NCBI GenBank assembly: GCA_021773835.1
Contig: JAJFJQ010000046.1
Span: 62,001 to 126,000 of the forward strand
DNA: 64,000 bases
From: Gammaproteobacteria bacterium
GTDB lineage: Bacteria > Pseudomonadota > Gammaproteobacteria > Ga0077536
Direction of reading: 5' to 3'
Shown: positions 9,281 through 19,090 of the stretch, one piece after another
Layout: each line of letters starts with the position of its first letter
How positions within the stretch are numbered: position 1 is the first letter of the stretch
Program-made: the position numbers and the translations under genes
Notes under the pieces: generated by a model
What the model was told of the DNA's origin: nothing
What the model saw: the letters and a program-made list of their open reading frames with translations, nothing else
The model's database searches: none

Positions 9281-10540
9281 ATGCGCGTCGTCATCGTTGG
9301 AAGCGGTCTAATGGGCCTGGTAACGGCCTATTTTCTGCGCAAGTCCGGTGCAGATGTTTGCGTGATCGACCGTCAGGACTCAGCGGCGCGCGAGACCAGC
9401 TTCGCTAATGGCGGCATGCTGCATGCCAGTCAGGCGAGTCCGTGGAATGCACCGGGGATTTTGTGGACCGCACTACGCATGCTCGGTCGCGAGGACTCGG
9501 CACTGCTGATCCGAAAGCACGCACTGCCGCGCATGTTGCGTTGGGGTTTTGGCTTTGTCCGCAATTCGAATCCAGAGCGCTTCGCAGCGAACATCGAACG
9601 CAATACACGCCTGGCGCAATATTCGCTGTCGGTCATGGGTGAGCTGCGCGCGAGCGAAACACTCGACTACGACTATTCTCCACGTGGCACGCTAACGATT
9701 TTTCGTGGCCAACGCGAACTCGACGCCGCAGGAAATTTGTCAACGCAGTTTGCTGGCGGTGATTTGCGCTTTGAATTGATCGATCAAGCCGGCGCTGTGG
9801 CATTGGAACCGGCCTTAGCGCCGATTGCCGATAAGATTGTCGGTGCTATGTACTACCCCTCAGATGAGTCGGGTGATGCGTTTAAATTCTGTCAGGCGCT
9901 GCAGCGTGTGTGTGAACGTGAAGGGGTTGAGTTTCAGTTTGGCGTCCGGGTCAATAAGTTGGTGCGCGAAGGCGGTGTAATCGGCTCAGCGGATACCGAT
10001 AGCCGGCGCTTTCGCGCGGACAAATTTGTGCTTGCCGCGGGCAGCTTTACCCCGTTGCTATCGCGCACCGCCGGGCTACGAGTACCGGTGCAGCCGGTGA
10101 AGGGCTATTCCCTTACAGCACCGATGGGACACTGGGCAGAGCCACCGACGATGCCGGTCATCGACGAACAACTCCATGCCGCCGTTTGTCCCTTGGGCGA
10201 TCGCCTTCGGGTCGCGGGCACCGCAGAATTTACGGGCTACAATTCCGTGTTAACGAAAAGCCGGATCGACAATTTATTTAAATTGTTGTTGTCGATGTAT
10301 CCAGAGTTCGAACCGCATTTGGATCAGGCAACCACCGATCGCTGGACCGGCCTACGCCCGGTTACGCCCGCGGGTGTGGGGATCATGGGTAAGACCGATA
10401 TCGCTAATCTGTATTTAAATACCGGCCATGGTCATTTGGGGTGGACCATGGCGGCAGGTGCAGGCAAGGCGGTGGCCATGGAGATATTGGAAACGGAATC
10501 CGAATTTGATCTGTCGAATTACCGGCTTGCCAAAGCGTAG
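9281..10540 (+). CDS. dadA: FAD-dependent D-amino-acid dehydrogenase, DadA-like
   Basis: 419 residues. The N-terminal Rossmann motif VVIVGSGLMGLVTAYFL binds FAD and is followed by ETSFANGGMLHASQ, characteristic of the DadA/DAO family. The C-terminal part has WTGLRPVTPAGVGIMG and NTGHGHLGWTMAAGAG. It oxidatively deaminates D-amino acids to 2-keto acids and passes electrons to the respiratory chain. Length matches E. coli DadA (432). GGGG before the ATG fits a ribosome site. The D-amino-acid aminotransferase far to the right is a separate enzyme. The substrate could also be another secondary amine. Confidence 0.85.
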   Translation: MRVVIVGSGLMGLVTAYFLRKSGADVCVIDRQDSAARETSFANGGMLHASQASPWNAPGILWTALRMLGREDSALLIRKHALPRMLRWGFGFVRNSNPERFAANIERNTRLAQYSLSVMGELRASETLDYDYSPRGTLTIFRGQRELDAAGNLSTQFAGGDLRFELIDQAGAVALEPALAPIADKIVGAMYYPSDESGDAFKFCQALQRVCEREGVEFQFGVRVNKLVREGGVIGSADTDSRRFRADKFVLAAGSFTPLLSRTAGLRVPVQPVKGYSLTAPMGHWAEPPTMPVIDEQLHAAVCPLGDRLRVAGTAEFTGYNSVLTKSRIDNLFKLLLSMYPEFEPHLDQATTDRWTGLRPVTPAGVGIMGKTDIANLYLNTGHGHLGWTMAAGAGKAVAMEILETESEFDLSNYRLAKA

Positions 10541-10611
10541 TCGGCGTTGGTGAACCGACGATTTCCGGGATCAGAGTAGACTATTTGGTGAAGTAGATCG
10601 GGGAGTAGCCG

Positions 10612-10968
10612 ATGAGCGGCATCGAAGCGAGCTGTTGGAAATGCGGCGGCATTCAAAAAGATATTCTGCTGCCGCTATCGCGTACCGAGGAATGCCAGCA
10701 TTGCGGCACCGACTTACACGTCTGCCGGATGTGCCGGTTCTACGATACAAGCGTGAACAACGCGTGCCGCGAACCGGTGGCGGAATTGGTGTCCGATAAG
10801 ACACGTGCCAATTTTTGCGGTTATTTGGAACTACGAACGGACGCGGGACAGGGGGGTGCGAATGACAGTTCCGCCGCCACCGAGGGCTTGAATGATTTGT
10901 TTGGGCTCGATGGCACGCCAGGCGATGAACCGAAGTCGCTCGATGATTTGTTCGGATCGAAGGACTAG
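10612..10968 (+). CDS. small zinc-cysteine protein with paired LxDLFG motifs
   Basis: 118 residues. The first 70 carry cysteine pairs (CWKCG, CQHCG, CRMCRFYD), a further CREP and FCGYLE: eight or nine cysteines arranged like a double zinc ribbon. The rest is an acidic, disordered-looking tail containing two copies of a short motif, LNDLFG and LDDLFG, the second close to the C-terminus. It has a good ribosome site (GGGGAG). It belongs to a conserved hypothetical type I know only by pattern; no function is assigned. The repeated hydrophobic-acidic motif looks like a docking peptide for a partner protein. It follows the DadA-like gene by 71 bp. Confidence 0.75.
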   Translation: MSGIEASCWKCGGIQKDILLPLSRTEECQHCGTDLHVCRMCRFYDTSVNNACREPVAELVSDKTRANFCGYLELRTDAGQGGANDSSAATEGLNDLFGLDGTPGDEPKSLDDLFGSKD

Positions 10969-11052
10969 AACGCGATTAGATTGCACGCCCGGTCGTCGCA
11001 TATCGCATTCATCCTGCCGAATAAACCGCCGTGTTTCGATTCAATTTACGAC

Positions 11053-12174
11053 ATGACTAGCCCAAGCTACACACTATATGGCGTTGAGGGCTCCTATTAC
11101 GCGGCGAAGATCCGTTGTTACCTGCTGCGCAAAGCTATTCCGTTCCAAGAGATCCAAAGCGATCGCCGGGCATACGCCGATGTGATCGTGCCACGTGTCG
11201 GTTATCCCATCGTACCTATCGTCGTGACACCTGAAGACGAAACGCTGCAGGACACCGCCGAGATCATCGACATCCTCGAACAACGTCACCCAACACCATC
11301 AATGATTCCAACGATGCCGCGACGGCGCTTCGCTGCTTATTTGATGGAGCTCTATGCCGACGAGTGGCTCAAGGTCCCGGCGCTGTATTATCGTTGGCAC
11401 TACGATTACGAGTTCGCCTCAAACATGATGGGGTATAACAACGATCCGGATGCGAGCCCAGAAGAACAGCGCAGGGTTGGCGCGAAGATTGCCGCACGAT
11501 TTAAAGATTGGCCCGAACATCTTGGCGCGACCGAGTCGACGCGAGAGGCGGTCGAGGCGAGCTTCATCGATTGTTTGTCGTTGTTGGATGCGCATTTTAC
11601 CGAGCATCGGTTCGCATTTGGCGACCGGCCGTGCCTCGCGGATTGCGCGATGATGGGCCCCCTATATGCGCACTTGTATCGCGACCCGTATCCGGGAGCC
11701 ATCATGCGAGATAAAGCGCCGATGCTTTGCGCGTGGATCAATCGTATGCGCGCTCCAGCGGCGAGCTCAGAATCTGTTCCGGAAACGTCGGATACCGTAC
11801 CGGAGACAATGCTCGCGGTGTTACGCCATTTGAGCCGCGATTATGTGCCGGTCTTAGCCACTGCTATGCCACTATTGCAAGCCTGGATCGGCAATCGCCA
11901 TGTAGAAGAAATACCGCGTTACGCCGGCAAACACCGTATTACGATTGGTCGCGGAAAAGCTTATGCAGCGCAGGGCCTGCGCTCCATACATCCTTTCGAG
12001 CAATGGAAGCTGCAACGCGTATTAGACGTCTTCTACTCGTATAGCGATAACATCCAAAATGATTTAACGCGTTTCTGCGATGAGACAGAAGCTTTGGACT
12101 TACTCGACCTCAATCTCCTGAATCGGCTCGAACGTAAAGAATTTAGGTTGGTGCGGATGGCCGGCTGCCAATAG
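11053..12174 (+). CDS. glutathione S-transferase-like protein
   Basis: 373 residues from the ATG at 11053 (the frame is open a little further upstream to a TTG). The N-terminal thioredoxin-like fold (TLYGVEGSYYAAKIRCYLLRK, then VGYPIVPIVVTPEDETLQDT) is followed by the all-helical C-terminal domain with RPCLADCAMMGPLY, the usual N-capping region of this fold. Typical GSTs are 200-230 residues. Here about 140 extra residues (from about 235) form a C-terminal extension I do not recognise. Substrate is unknown. It lies 84 bp after the zinc-cysteine gene on the same strand. Confidence 0.8.
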   Translation: MTSPSYTLYGVEGSYYAAKIRCYLLRKAIPFQEIQSDRRAYADVIVPRVGYPIVPIVVTPEDETLQDTAEIIDILEQRHPTPSMIPTMPRRRFAAYLMELYADEWLKVPALYYRWHYDYEFASNMMGYNNDPDASPEEQRRVGAKIAARFKDWPEHLGATESTREAVEASFIDCLSLLDAHFTEHRFAFGDRPCLADCAMMGPLYAHLYRDPYPGAIMRDKAPMLCAWINRMRAPAASSESVPETSDTVPETMLAVLRHLSRDYVPVLATAMPLLQAWIGNRHVEEIPRYAGKHRITIGRGKAYAAQGLRSIHPFEQWKLQRVLDVFYSYSDNIQNDLTRFCDETEALDLLDLNLLNRLERKEFRLVRMAGCQ

Positions 12175-12528
12175 CAATTTAGATTCGGGTTAAAGGGGAC
12201 GCACTTATTTATTTCTGGAAACCCGCTCTCGTAGCGAATTTTATTTTTCTTCTCGACTGGCAAATTATGGCCGCTCGGGTCAATCAGGAAACATAGCGAA
12301 CGGCTGCTTTCCCACAAGCCGACATTCAACATTGGGTTTTTCAACAGAATCGGCCGTTAGCCGCCGTTCAGAACCGAGTTAAGGCCGGTAGCTTTGTGTC
12401 CAGAGCCCCCATTCGACACGTTCGTTGACGGAGGTTTGCGCTGATCTCGGATCGAAAATAACAGCGATTTCCCCATTATGAATTTCTGAGCTTGCAGAAG
12501 GATCCACGCTAGAAGCGCTTTAATGAGA
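12175..12528 (+). other. intergenic region between convergent genes
   Basis: About 350 bp between the convergent GST-like and dioxygenase genes, with no supported gene. It begins with AAAGGGGACGCACTTATTTA (12191-12210), a string resembling the conserved ends left by REP-associated transposases in gammaproteobacteria. No transposase frame remains. A clear terminator was not seen. Confidence 0.35.
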
Positions 12529-13410
12529 CTATTCCTGCGTCACCTCTGAGAGCTGGTCGATGTTGAAACGTTCACGTTTACGCGGGCCGCGACCTAATGC
12601 AAGCTCAGGGACGAGCGGATCGAATTCGCCCGGTGGGGCTTCGGGATCCGAAAAATAGCCGAGCCCGTACGTCGCTTGCGTGTAACCCAAAAGCTCCTGT
12701 AATTCTTCGTCGAGATCTTTTGCGATGTGGGGTGGGCAGGAGAGATACTGATTTTCCTGCTGACGGATCCATGCGAGACAATATGTAATGATAAGACCCA
12801 AGCGCGGAATGCTCGATTTGTTTTCACCACCGCCGTGCAATACCGTTCCGGTATAGAGCAAGACCGATCCCTTAGGCATTTCCGCTTTGAGAATTTGTTC
12901 AGGTTTGGCTTCACGATCCCATGCCCACTTTTGCGATCCGGGCGCAATATGCGTAGCACCGTTTTCCGCGGTGAAATCCGTAATTGCCCACAAAGTATTG
13001 AACTGAGGTTCTACGGTCGGCGGAATATTTGTGCCCCAGGCTTCACGATCCCGGTGCAGCATTTGTGCGCCCTCCCCCGGATGGATCGAGACAGCCTGTG
13101 TCAAATTCAGGGTCAATTTTTCGGTGTGAGGCCCGAGAAATTCGTTCGCTAAGGCGAGGATACGCCCGTCCATTACGAACTGACGACACATCGGCGTTCT
13201 AGCAATCAATGCCCCGGTGCGTTGCGTCTTTTTCCCGGTGAAATCGTCACGGCCTTTCGGTGCTGCACTTAGGTACGGTTCGAGCTCGTGCGTAAAAGCG
13301 TCTAGAGCCTCGTTTCCCAAAACGTTCGTCATCACCGCGCAACCGTCTTCTTGGATAGCCTGAAGAATCTCTTGCAAAGGCGAATCGGAGTCGTAGTACT
13401 TCAAGGACAT
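12529..13410 (-). CDS. phytanoyl-CoA dioxygenase (PhyH) family protein
   Basis: 293 residues from the ATG at 13410, chosen because GAGGA lies seven bases before it; a TTG four codons upstream is less likely. It shows the Fe(II)/2-oxoglutarate facial triad: HRD in QMLHRDREAWG and the distal His in VLHGGGENKS, with a following Arg (RLGLII) to hold 2-oxoglutarate. It would hydroxylate an unknown small molecule. The family covers phytanoyl-CoA, ectoine and many natural products, so the substrate is open. The C-terminus is basic (GRGPRKRERF). It is transcribed against the neighbouring GST-like gene. Confidence 0.85.
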   Translation of the reverse strand: MSLKYYDSDSPLQEILQAIQEDGCAVMTNVLGNEALDAFTHELEPYLSAAPKGRDDFTGKKTQRTGALIARTPMCRQFVMDGRILALANEFLGPHTEKLTLNLTQAVSIHPGEGAQMLHRDREAWGTNIPPTVEPQFNTLWAITDFTAENGATHIAPGSQKWAWDREAKPEQILKAEMPKGSVLLYTGTVLHGGGENKSSIPRLGLIITYCLAWIRQQENQYLSCPPHIAKDLDEELQELLGYTQATYGLGYFSDPEAPPGEFDPLVPELALGRGPRKRERFNIDQLSEVTQE

Positions 13411-13670
13411 CGTTTTCCTCAATCTGATAACTATTACGATAACGCTAGTTTACTTCAACCAATATCCTGCTGTGGAGCCGACCTGAATATCTGCTCATGG
13501 CCGTTAGGCATCCTCGTGGTCGCGGAGCTGTCGGTCCGTTATCGAAGCGTGAACAGCCGCCCATGCGGCACCGCATTAGCAAATCACCAACCCACATAGC
13601 TAATGCCGATTCAGACCACCGTAGCGACATCGCCACGTCGCCGACTTAATTAATTGCGTGTCGCTTGCGG

Positions 13671-14171
13671 TCAATATTGCGGAACTAATTTTCGCCAATC
13701 AGCAAGTTCGAAATTCGTTTCTTGTTGCTTCTCCGCAAATGCAATGAATTCCGGCGGAAGGTATTCTTTCATCGAAAGCAAAACCCCGCGGTAACCGGGG
13801 GTGTTGTAAGCTAACGAGATATCGGTCCTTAGCCACCGCTCATGATGTGTATCGAGGCCATCTTTAGTCAGTAGCGTCCACACGGACTTATGGTGATTGA
13901 CGTATTGTACGACCAGATACCAGAATCTCGCGGCCTCTTGGTCGGTGAGCGAACCAGGATCACTCGCACCCCTAAAAAATAAATCACCTGTCACTTCATC
14001 CTGCGTCATTTGTGCATTTATATCCTGCCAGCCCTTATCTAAAGCGGTGAGCAACGACAGCCTGTTTTGTCGGCGATTAGCGCGCAGTTCGATCGCAACA
14101 ATAATCAACGTTATAACAGTAGCCGTCGCGGCTAACAGTTCACCTACATTCGCAAGATTATCGAGATTCAT
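13671..14171 (-). CDS. one-helix membrane protein of unknown function
   Basis: 166 residues. A single N-terminal membrane helix (LLAATATVITLIIVAIEL) is followed by ELRANRRQNRLSLLTALDKG and a soluble, mostly helical domain with many aromatic residues (RFWYLVVQYVNHHKSVW). The arrangement, a short N-terminus, one helix, an Arg/Asn-rich juxtamembrane helix and a cytoplasmic domain, is common in conserved hypothetical proteins of marine gammaproteobacteria. I can give no function. It stands alone: 260 bp from the dioxygenase gene on the same strand, with a long gap upstream. Confidence 0.65.
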   Translation of the reverse strand: MNLDNLANVGELLAATATVITLIIVAIELRANRRQNRLSLLTALDKGWQDINAQMTQDEVTGDLFFRGASDPGSLTDQEAARFWYLVVQYVNHHKSVWTLLTKDGLDTHHERWLRTDISLAYNTPGYRGVLLSMKEYLPPEFIAFAEKQQETNFELADWRKLVPQY

Positions 14172-14582
14172 GGTTGACTCCGCTCACCGTTGGGTTGTAC
14201 GCGGGAGCATATCCGAACACAGCGAACGTCGCTTCTTGGCCGTTAGCGTCTATCTCGTGATGCTCAGTAGACGGCCGCTCTAGCCTCGATAGCGGTCGTT
14301 CAGTAATCTGTGTCCAAGCACTGGTAGGAAAAATCTACGCTTCCCATGATTCTGTGAAGGGACGCTGTGCACATAAAGTAGTGGAGAGACGTTCTAGATT
14401 AACTGCGGTGCGTCATGCCATGAACCGTTGCACTCCAATAATTAGTTTTGGGAAAAAGGGGGCTCCTAGGCGTAAGCAACGCGCTATGGCTTAAACGGTG
14501 GGGGGCCATCCCGCGATTAAAGTTTTGCCTGGCGTTGCCGATTGCGGGGTTACATAGGTCTGTAATTAAAAAAAGGTCCTGC
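14172..14582 (+). other. intergenic region ahead of the diguanylate cyclase
   Basis: About 410 bp. An upstream in-frame extension of the cyclase (ATG 14448) covers its end but does not look like protein-coding sequence and has no ribosome site. G-rich stretches (14456-14466, 14500-14506) and GCGGGGTTAC near 14544 suggest structured RNA, but no riboswitch class could be matched. Confidence 0.35.
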
Positions 14583-15632
14583 ATGTTTGAAATAACCCTT
14601 GAGATGTCGTCCGAACGTTTGCGTATGGCACTACCGTTGATGGCCAAATACAAAATTCCGGTAACTCCGGAAAATTACTGGGTTTGGTACCAGTACGTTT
14701 CCGGAGACTTAGTACCGATCCGGGAATCCATCGATCGTCTGATCGACGCTGGGGGTCATATCGACGAGACGGCGACGCAGGCGCTCTATCAACGCTATGT
14801 GGCGTCTCAGGACCAACAACACGTCGCCAGTGCAGGGGACACGATCCGTCGCCTGATCGAGTCGATGACCAGTTCACTGAATACCGCCGATTCCGAAGTG
14901 ACTCGTTACGAGGCATCGCTAGGTGAATGCGCCGAAGCATTGGACACTGATATTTCATCGGAGCAGCTCAAAGCTCTGATCGATGCGCTAACGAAAAGCA
15001 CCCAACGTATGCATGAGGGCAGCACCAGCTTGCATGCCAATCTCGATGAAAGCCGCGAGGAAGTTAAAGCGCTGAAAGAAGAGCTAAAGCTTGCAAAAGC
15101 GGCAGCCAAGACGGATCCCATGACGCGACTCGCAAACCGGAGTGGCTTTGAAGCACAACTAGATTCGCTACGCACAGATCCGATTGCAAAAGACGCCACG
15201 CATTCCTTACTCATCGCCGACATCGATAAATTCAAATTAGTGAACGATACCTACGGTCACATTTTCGGAGATAAGATCATTAAAGTGGTGGCCAAAGCGC
15301 TAGACAACCTAACCAAAGGTAAAGACATTGCCGCCCGCTTCGGCGGTGAGGAATTCGTTGTGGTCTTACCGGGAACTAGCATTGACGGTGCCGTCGCGGT
15401 ATCCGAGTCAATCCGTCAGAACATTGCCAACGGACGTATCTTCAATCCAAAAACAAAAGAAGAAATCCAACGCATCACTATCTCTATTGGGGTCACGACG
15501 TTCGACTTGGGCGAAGATATCAACGCCGTTATCGAGCGCGCCGATGGTGCGCTTTATCTAGCCAAGGAAGGTGGGCGTAATCGCGTTGAAGTTGCAGACG
15601 CGACGGCGCCCGTTGCAGCGATGACTGCCTGA
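14583..15632 (+). CDS. diguanylate cyclase (GGDEF protein)
   Basis: 349 residues from the ATG at 14583, preceded by AAAAGGTCC. The N-terminal 100 residues form a helical region (ENYWVWYQYVSGD) seen ahead of GGDEF domains in some gammaproteobacteria. A coiled coil (ESREEVKALKEELKLAKA) leads into the GGDEF domain at about 175-345, with DPMTRLANRSGF and the catalytic signature RFGGEEF at about 252. It should make cyclic di-GMP from two GTP. The product-inhibition I-site is degenerate (KGKD instead of RxxD), so feedback inhibition may be weak. No membrane segments or phosphodiesterase domain. Confidence 0.9.
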   Translation: MFEITLEMSSERLRMALPLMAKYKIPVTPENYWVWYQYVSGDLVPIRESIDRLIDAGGHIDETATQALYQRYVASQDQQHVASAGDTIRRLIESMTSSLNTADSEVTRYEASLGECAEALDTDISSEQLKALIDALTKSTQRMHEGSTSLHANLDESREEVKALKEELKLAKAAAKTDPMTRLANRSGFEAQLDSLRTDPIAKDATHSLLIADIDKFKLVNDTYGHIFGDKIIKVVAKALDNLTKGKDIAARFGGEEFVVVLPGTSIDGAVAVSESIRQNIANGRIFNPKTKEEIQRITISIGVTTFDLGEDINAVIERADGALYLAKEGGRNRVEVADATAPVAAMTA

Positions 15633-15716
15633 TGTGAGACTTCGCCATACCAGCAGCTAGTCTAGAACTCACGCCCTCGCCCATCGATCCTGTTCGACGT
15701 ACGCATGCTCAACAGT

Positions 15717-16235
15717 TTAGCGTTCGCGCGACCGTTTAACCGTGTACATTCGAGCGTCGGCTGAAGCCATCAGGTCGGACAAATTTTTGCCGTCATCGGG
15801 GTAGATCGCAAGCCCAATACTAGCGCCAACCTGTATATTAATGTTTTTCAAATGCATCGGTTCTTCGATTAAGTCGGTCAGCTTTCCTGCCACTATGTCG
15901 GTCATCTTACTGGCGTCGTCCTCCAGTTTAATCAGCGCAACAAACTCATCGCCACCAATGCGCGCCACGAAATCCCCCTGACGCATTCCATGGCCCAAGC
16001 GTCGGGCTAGTAACATAAGAACTTCATCGCCAACAATATGCCCATACTTATCGTTGATAGCCTTGAAACCATCGAGATCGATGAATAAAAGGGCCATCCG
16101 CGCTGCTCTGGCCGGTTCCTGCTTACTCACCTCTGAGAATCTAGATTCTAGGGCTGTGCGGTTAGGTAGTTGTGTCAGCTTGTCATGTTGCGCTTCGAAT
16201 TCGCTGCGACGCCGTTCACGTTCTTCATGTTCCAA
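15717..16235 (-). pseudogene. GGDEF domain, 3' part of a frameshifted membrane diguanylate cyclase
   Basis: 172 residues read from a TTG at 16235. The domain has TQLPNRTALESRF, an intact I-site RQGD and signature RIGGDEF, so the catalytic part is complete. Upstream, the frame continues sensibly (ALDLEHEERERRRSEF) into the coiled linker of the membrane gene at 16175-16867, which runs in another frame and overlaps by 61 bp. One extra base near 16241 would join the two into a single MASE-like sensor-GGDEF protein of about 380 residues. It could be a true disruption, a programmed slip, re-initiation or a sequence error. Confidence 0.75.
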
Positions 16236-16867
16236 ATCGAGAGCTCTAATGCTCGTCGCAAACGCGCATTGTCGATCAGGTAGCGATTGCGTAAGGCGAA
16301 ACTCATATAACCGATGAGCGCGCTCCCAAAAATAAAGAGCATTTGGGTACAGAAAATCGCCATGTTTTGAGGCGCGAGAGAATCGTGCCGCAAGATCATT
16401 AGCGCAGCGTAACTACACACTATCGTCGTCGCTAAGGCGACAACGCCACGGGCGGTAAAGTGGACCCAAGTAAAGAGCCCCATATTGATTAATATGAAGG
16501 CAGAAAAATAAATATCACGTGAAAAATCAGACGGCCCTGAAAGAAAGATCAGCGCGTTGACAGCGGCTGCGATACCAAGATAGGTCGCGAGAATGACAGC
16601 GGCATAGTGCCGTTCGAAGAATGCGCTATTAGCCACAATGAATACGACTAGGAGGCCACCGGCGGCTATTAGCCGAATAGCCCAAGCGATGATGAACTCG
16701 GACGGAAAAGCCCAAATATCAGTGATCGCAAAAACGAACATGAGGGAGATGGCGAGAACGCAGGTAACGCGGGTGTCGCGAACACGCGCCAGAGCTTCAA
16801 CGGCATCGCGCTCAACTCGTTGTTCCGGTTCGTTGATTGCGCACGACCGATTGTCCAGGCTGGTCAT
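16175..16867 (-). pseudogene. membrane sensor domain, 5' part of a frameshifted diguanylate cyclase
   Basis: 230 residues from the ATG at 16867. Six predicted membrane helices lie between about 35 and 200 (for example ISLMFVFAITDIW, LIAAGGLLVVFIVAN, MLFIFGSALIGYMSFAL), then NRYLIDNARLRRALEL, the start of a signalling helix. After that the frame runs into unrelated residues (SIWNMKNVNGVAANSKR) and stops. The normal continuation of the helix lies in the overlapping GGDEF frame. The sensor ligand is unknown. The upstream extension of this frame is not needed. Confidence 0.7.
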
Positions 16868-16919
16868 GTCGCAGATATTATTTTGAATTGGCCTTCTAGG
16901 ACTAAAACGACCAAGCGCT

Positions 16920-18611
16920 TTAGTGCTCAGTAGCCTCTTCCGCCCCGATCCCGGTATGGGCCCTGACCAACAGGTTGTCGAACGATGCCCGCGCGCGTCC
17001 TGCGGCAGCACTGTTGTCAAGGAGCGAGACCACCACGATTGTCACTATCGATACCGTCATCGAAAACAGTGCCGGATAACTATACGGAAATATCGCACGC
17101 TCAAAGCCGAGCGTCTGTACCCATACTGTCGGACCCAAAACCATTAATGTGACTGCAGTGACTAAGCCGATCCCACCACCGATAACTGCACCACGCGGTG
17201 TAAGTCCACGCCAATACATCGACAAGAACAATAGTGGAAAATTTACGCTCGAGGCAATCGTAAACGCGAGTGCAACCATATAGGCGACATTCTGTTGTTC
17301 GAATGCGATCCCGAGCGCTACCGCCAGCACACCTAAGACTAAAGTCGCGATGCGCGAAAGGCGCACGATATCGGCATCAGACGCCGTCCCGTCGCGCATG
17401 ACGTTGACGTAAATATCGTGAGAGATCGCCGAGGCACCAGATAAGGTTAGCCCAGCCACCACCGCTAAAATCGTCGCGAACGCAACGGCCGACAGAAAAC
17501 CGAGAAATAGATCGCCGGCGGCGGCCTGGGCGAGATGGATAGCCGCCATGTTGCTGCCGCCGATCAACTTCCCTGTCGCACTGTCGAAATAGTTTGGGTT
17601 GCCGGCGACGAACACAATCGCACCGAAGCCGAGCACGAATATTAAGATATAAAAATAGCCAATGAACCCGGTGGCGAATAATACTGAGCGACGCGCTGAG
17701 GGCGCATCTGGCACCGTGAAAAAGCGCATCAAGATATGCGGTAAGCCTGCCGTGCCAAAGACTAGCGCGGTGCCAAGCGAGATCGCAGAAATGGGATCTG
17801 AGAAAAGACCGCCCGGTTGCATAATGGCAGTGCCTTGTTCATGCACTAGCGTCGCTTCGCGGAATAATGCCTCGACTGAAAAATCGAGATGCACCATCAC
17901 CATAATCGACAACACAGTGCCGCCGAACAGTAGCAACATGGCCTTTATGATCTGAACCCAGGTAGTCGCGATCATGCCGCCGAAAGTCACATAGATGATC
18001 ATCAATACACCGACCGTCATGACGGCCCAGGTATAGGGGATCCCGAACAGAACTTCGACGAGCTTCCCGGCGCCGACCATTTGGGCGATCAAATACAAAA
18101 CCACCGCAATTAAGGTACCGCAAGCAGAAAGAACACGGACCGATGCGGTATCGAGGCGCATCGCAACCGCGTCGGTGAACGTGTATTTCCCTAAGTTGCG
18201 TAAGCGCTCTGCAAGTAAAAACATGACTATCGGCCAACCTGCAATACCGGCAACGGCAAAGATCAAGCCGTCGAAACCACCGATAAAGATCAAACCCGTA
18301 ACGCCTAATAGTGATGCGGCGGACATAAAATCGCCGGCGATCGCTAGTCCATTTTGCAAACCAGTGACGCGTCTCCCAGCGGCATAAAAGTCCTGTGATG
18401 TTCGTGTTCGTTGTGCCGCCCAATAGGTGATGCCGAGGGTTATGCAGACGAATACCAGGAACATGGCAATCGCGACCTTATTGACAGATCCGTCTGGCGT
18501 TCCGCTGGCAGCGGCAACCATCGGGAAAGCCATGGCAATACCAAACAACACGGATTTCACCGAACTGTGCACAGGGGCGCGGCGATTAGATCGGCAACAT
18601 GAGGTAGTCAC
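16920..18611 (-). CDS. actP: cation/acetate symporter ActP (SSS family)
   Basis: 563 residues. The whole length matches the E. coli ActP pattern: [88 protein letters not shown] and [11 protein letters not shown], with about 13 membrane helices. It imports acetate and related short-chain acids with sodium. The first in-frame start is GTG 18611, which has no good ribosome site, and a GTG at 18560 is an alternative. It follows the DUF485 gene by 141 bp in the same direction, as in the yjcH-actP pair. No acetyl-CoA synthetase gene is next to it here. Confidence 0.95.
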   Translation of the reverse strand: MTTSCCRSNRRAPVHSSVKSVLFGIAMAFPMVAAASGTPDGSVNKVAIAMFLVFVCITLGITYWAAQRTRTSQDFYAAGRRVTGLQNGLAIAGDFMSAASLLGVTGLIFIGGFDGLIFAVAGIAGWPIVMFLLAERLRNLGKYTFTDAVAMRLDTASVRVLSACGTLIAVVLYLIAQMVGAGKLVEVLFGIPYTWAVMTVGVLMIIYVTFGGMIATTWVQIIKAMLLLFGGTVLSIMVMVHLDFSVEALFREATLVHEQGTAIMQPGGLFSDPISAISLGTALVFGTAGLPHILMRFFTVPDAPSARRSVLFATGFIGYFYILIFVLGFGAIVFVAGNPNYFDSATGKLIGGSNMAAIHLAQAAAGDLFLGFLSAVAFATILAVVAGLTLSGASAISHDIYVNVMRDGTASDADIVRLSRIATLVLGVLAVALGIAFEQQNVAYMVALAFTIASSVNFPLLFLSMYWRGLTPRGAVIGGGIGLVTAVTLMVLGPTVWVQTLGFERAIFPYSYPALFSMTVSIVTIVVVSLLDNSAAAGRARASFDNLLVRAHTGIGAEEATEH

Positions 18612-18752
18612 ATTAATTAGGCGAATTTTTTCTGTGTCACGACGGATGCTGGGGAGCTATAGAGACGACGACCGCCTGTCTGATGAGGTCTACATAAGAG
18701 GTGTTGGAAATACTGGTAGTCAGCTGCACCGGCCGTGATTGCTGAACGCTTG

Positions 18753-19088
18753 CTATTGTCCATTGGGGGCGGTCGATGTTGCCGCCGTCGCGTGGCCGAT
18801 AATTGATTTAGCAGCAGGATCGAATTCACGGTTCGAGCGGATGACATAAATCGCAGTGAGAAGTTGGGCCATGGCCATCACTGTGAGTGCGCCCACGATC
18901 CCCCAGGTAATCACGGAATTTTCATGCAATGGGATCGCGAACAGTTCTGGTTTAAACGCGACAACGAACAAAAACGCGTAGAACGTACCCAGCATGACCA
19001 ACGCCAAGGTCCAACTAAATCGACTGCGACGCTTCTGCAGCGCTTGAAACGCCGGGTCGGCGTCGATATGCCGACGCAGCGCCTCCAC
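18753..19088 (-). CDS. DUF485 membrane protein, YjcH-like
   Basis: 111 residues with two membrane helices (about 25-50 and 60-85) and FSWTLALVMLGTFYAFLFVVAF, typical of DUF485. These small proteins accompany ActP and probably assist or regulate the permease; the mechanism is not known to me. Its ATG follows the stop codon of the MetE-like gene with a 2-bp gap, so the two are very likely translated from one message. An Ala/Thr-rich tail ends the protein. Confidence 0.88.
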   Translation of the reverse strand: MEALRRHIDADPAFQALQKRRSRFSWTLALVMLGTFYAFLFVVAFKPELFAIPLHENSVITWGIVGALTVMAMAQLLTAIYVIRSNREFDPAAKSIIGHATAATSTAPNGQ

Positions 19089-19090
19089 TG

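Noticed and set aside
14400-14582. c-di-GMP-I (GEMM) riboswitch ahead of the diguanylate cyclase
   Set aside because: Short similarities (AACCGTTGCACTCC, GCGGGGTTAC) occur, but the conserved central blocks are missing and the order does not fit.
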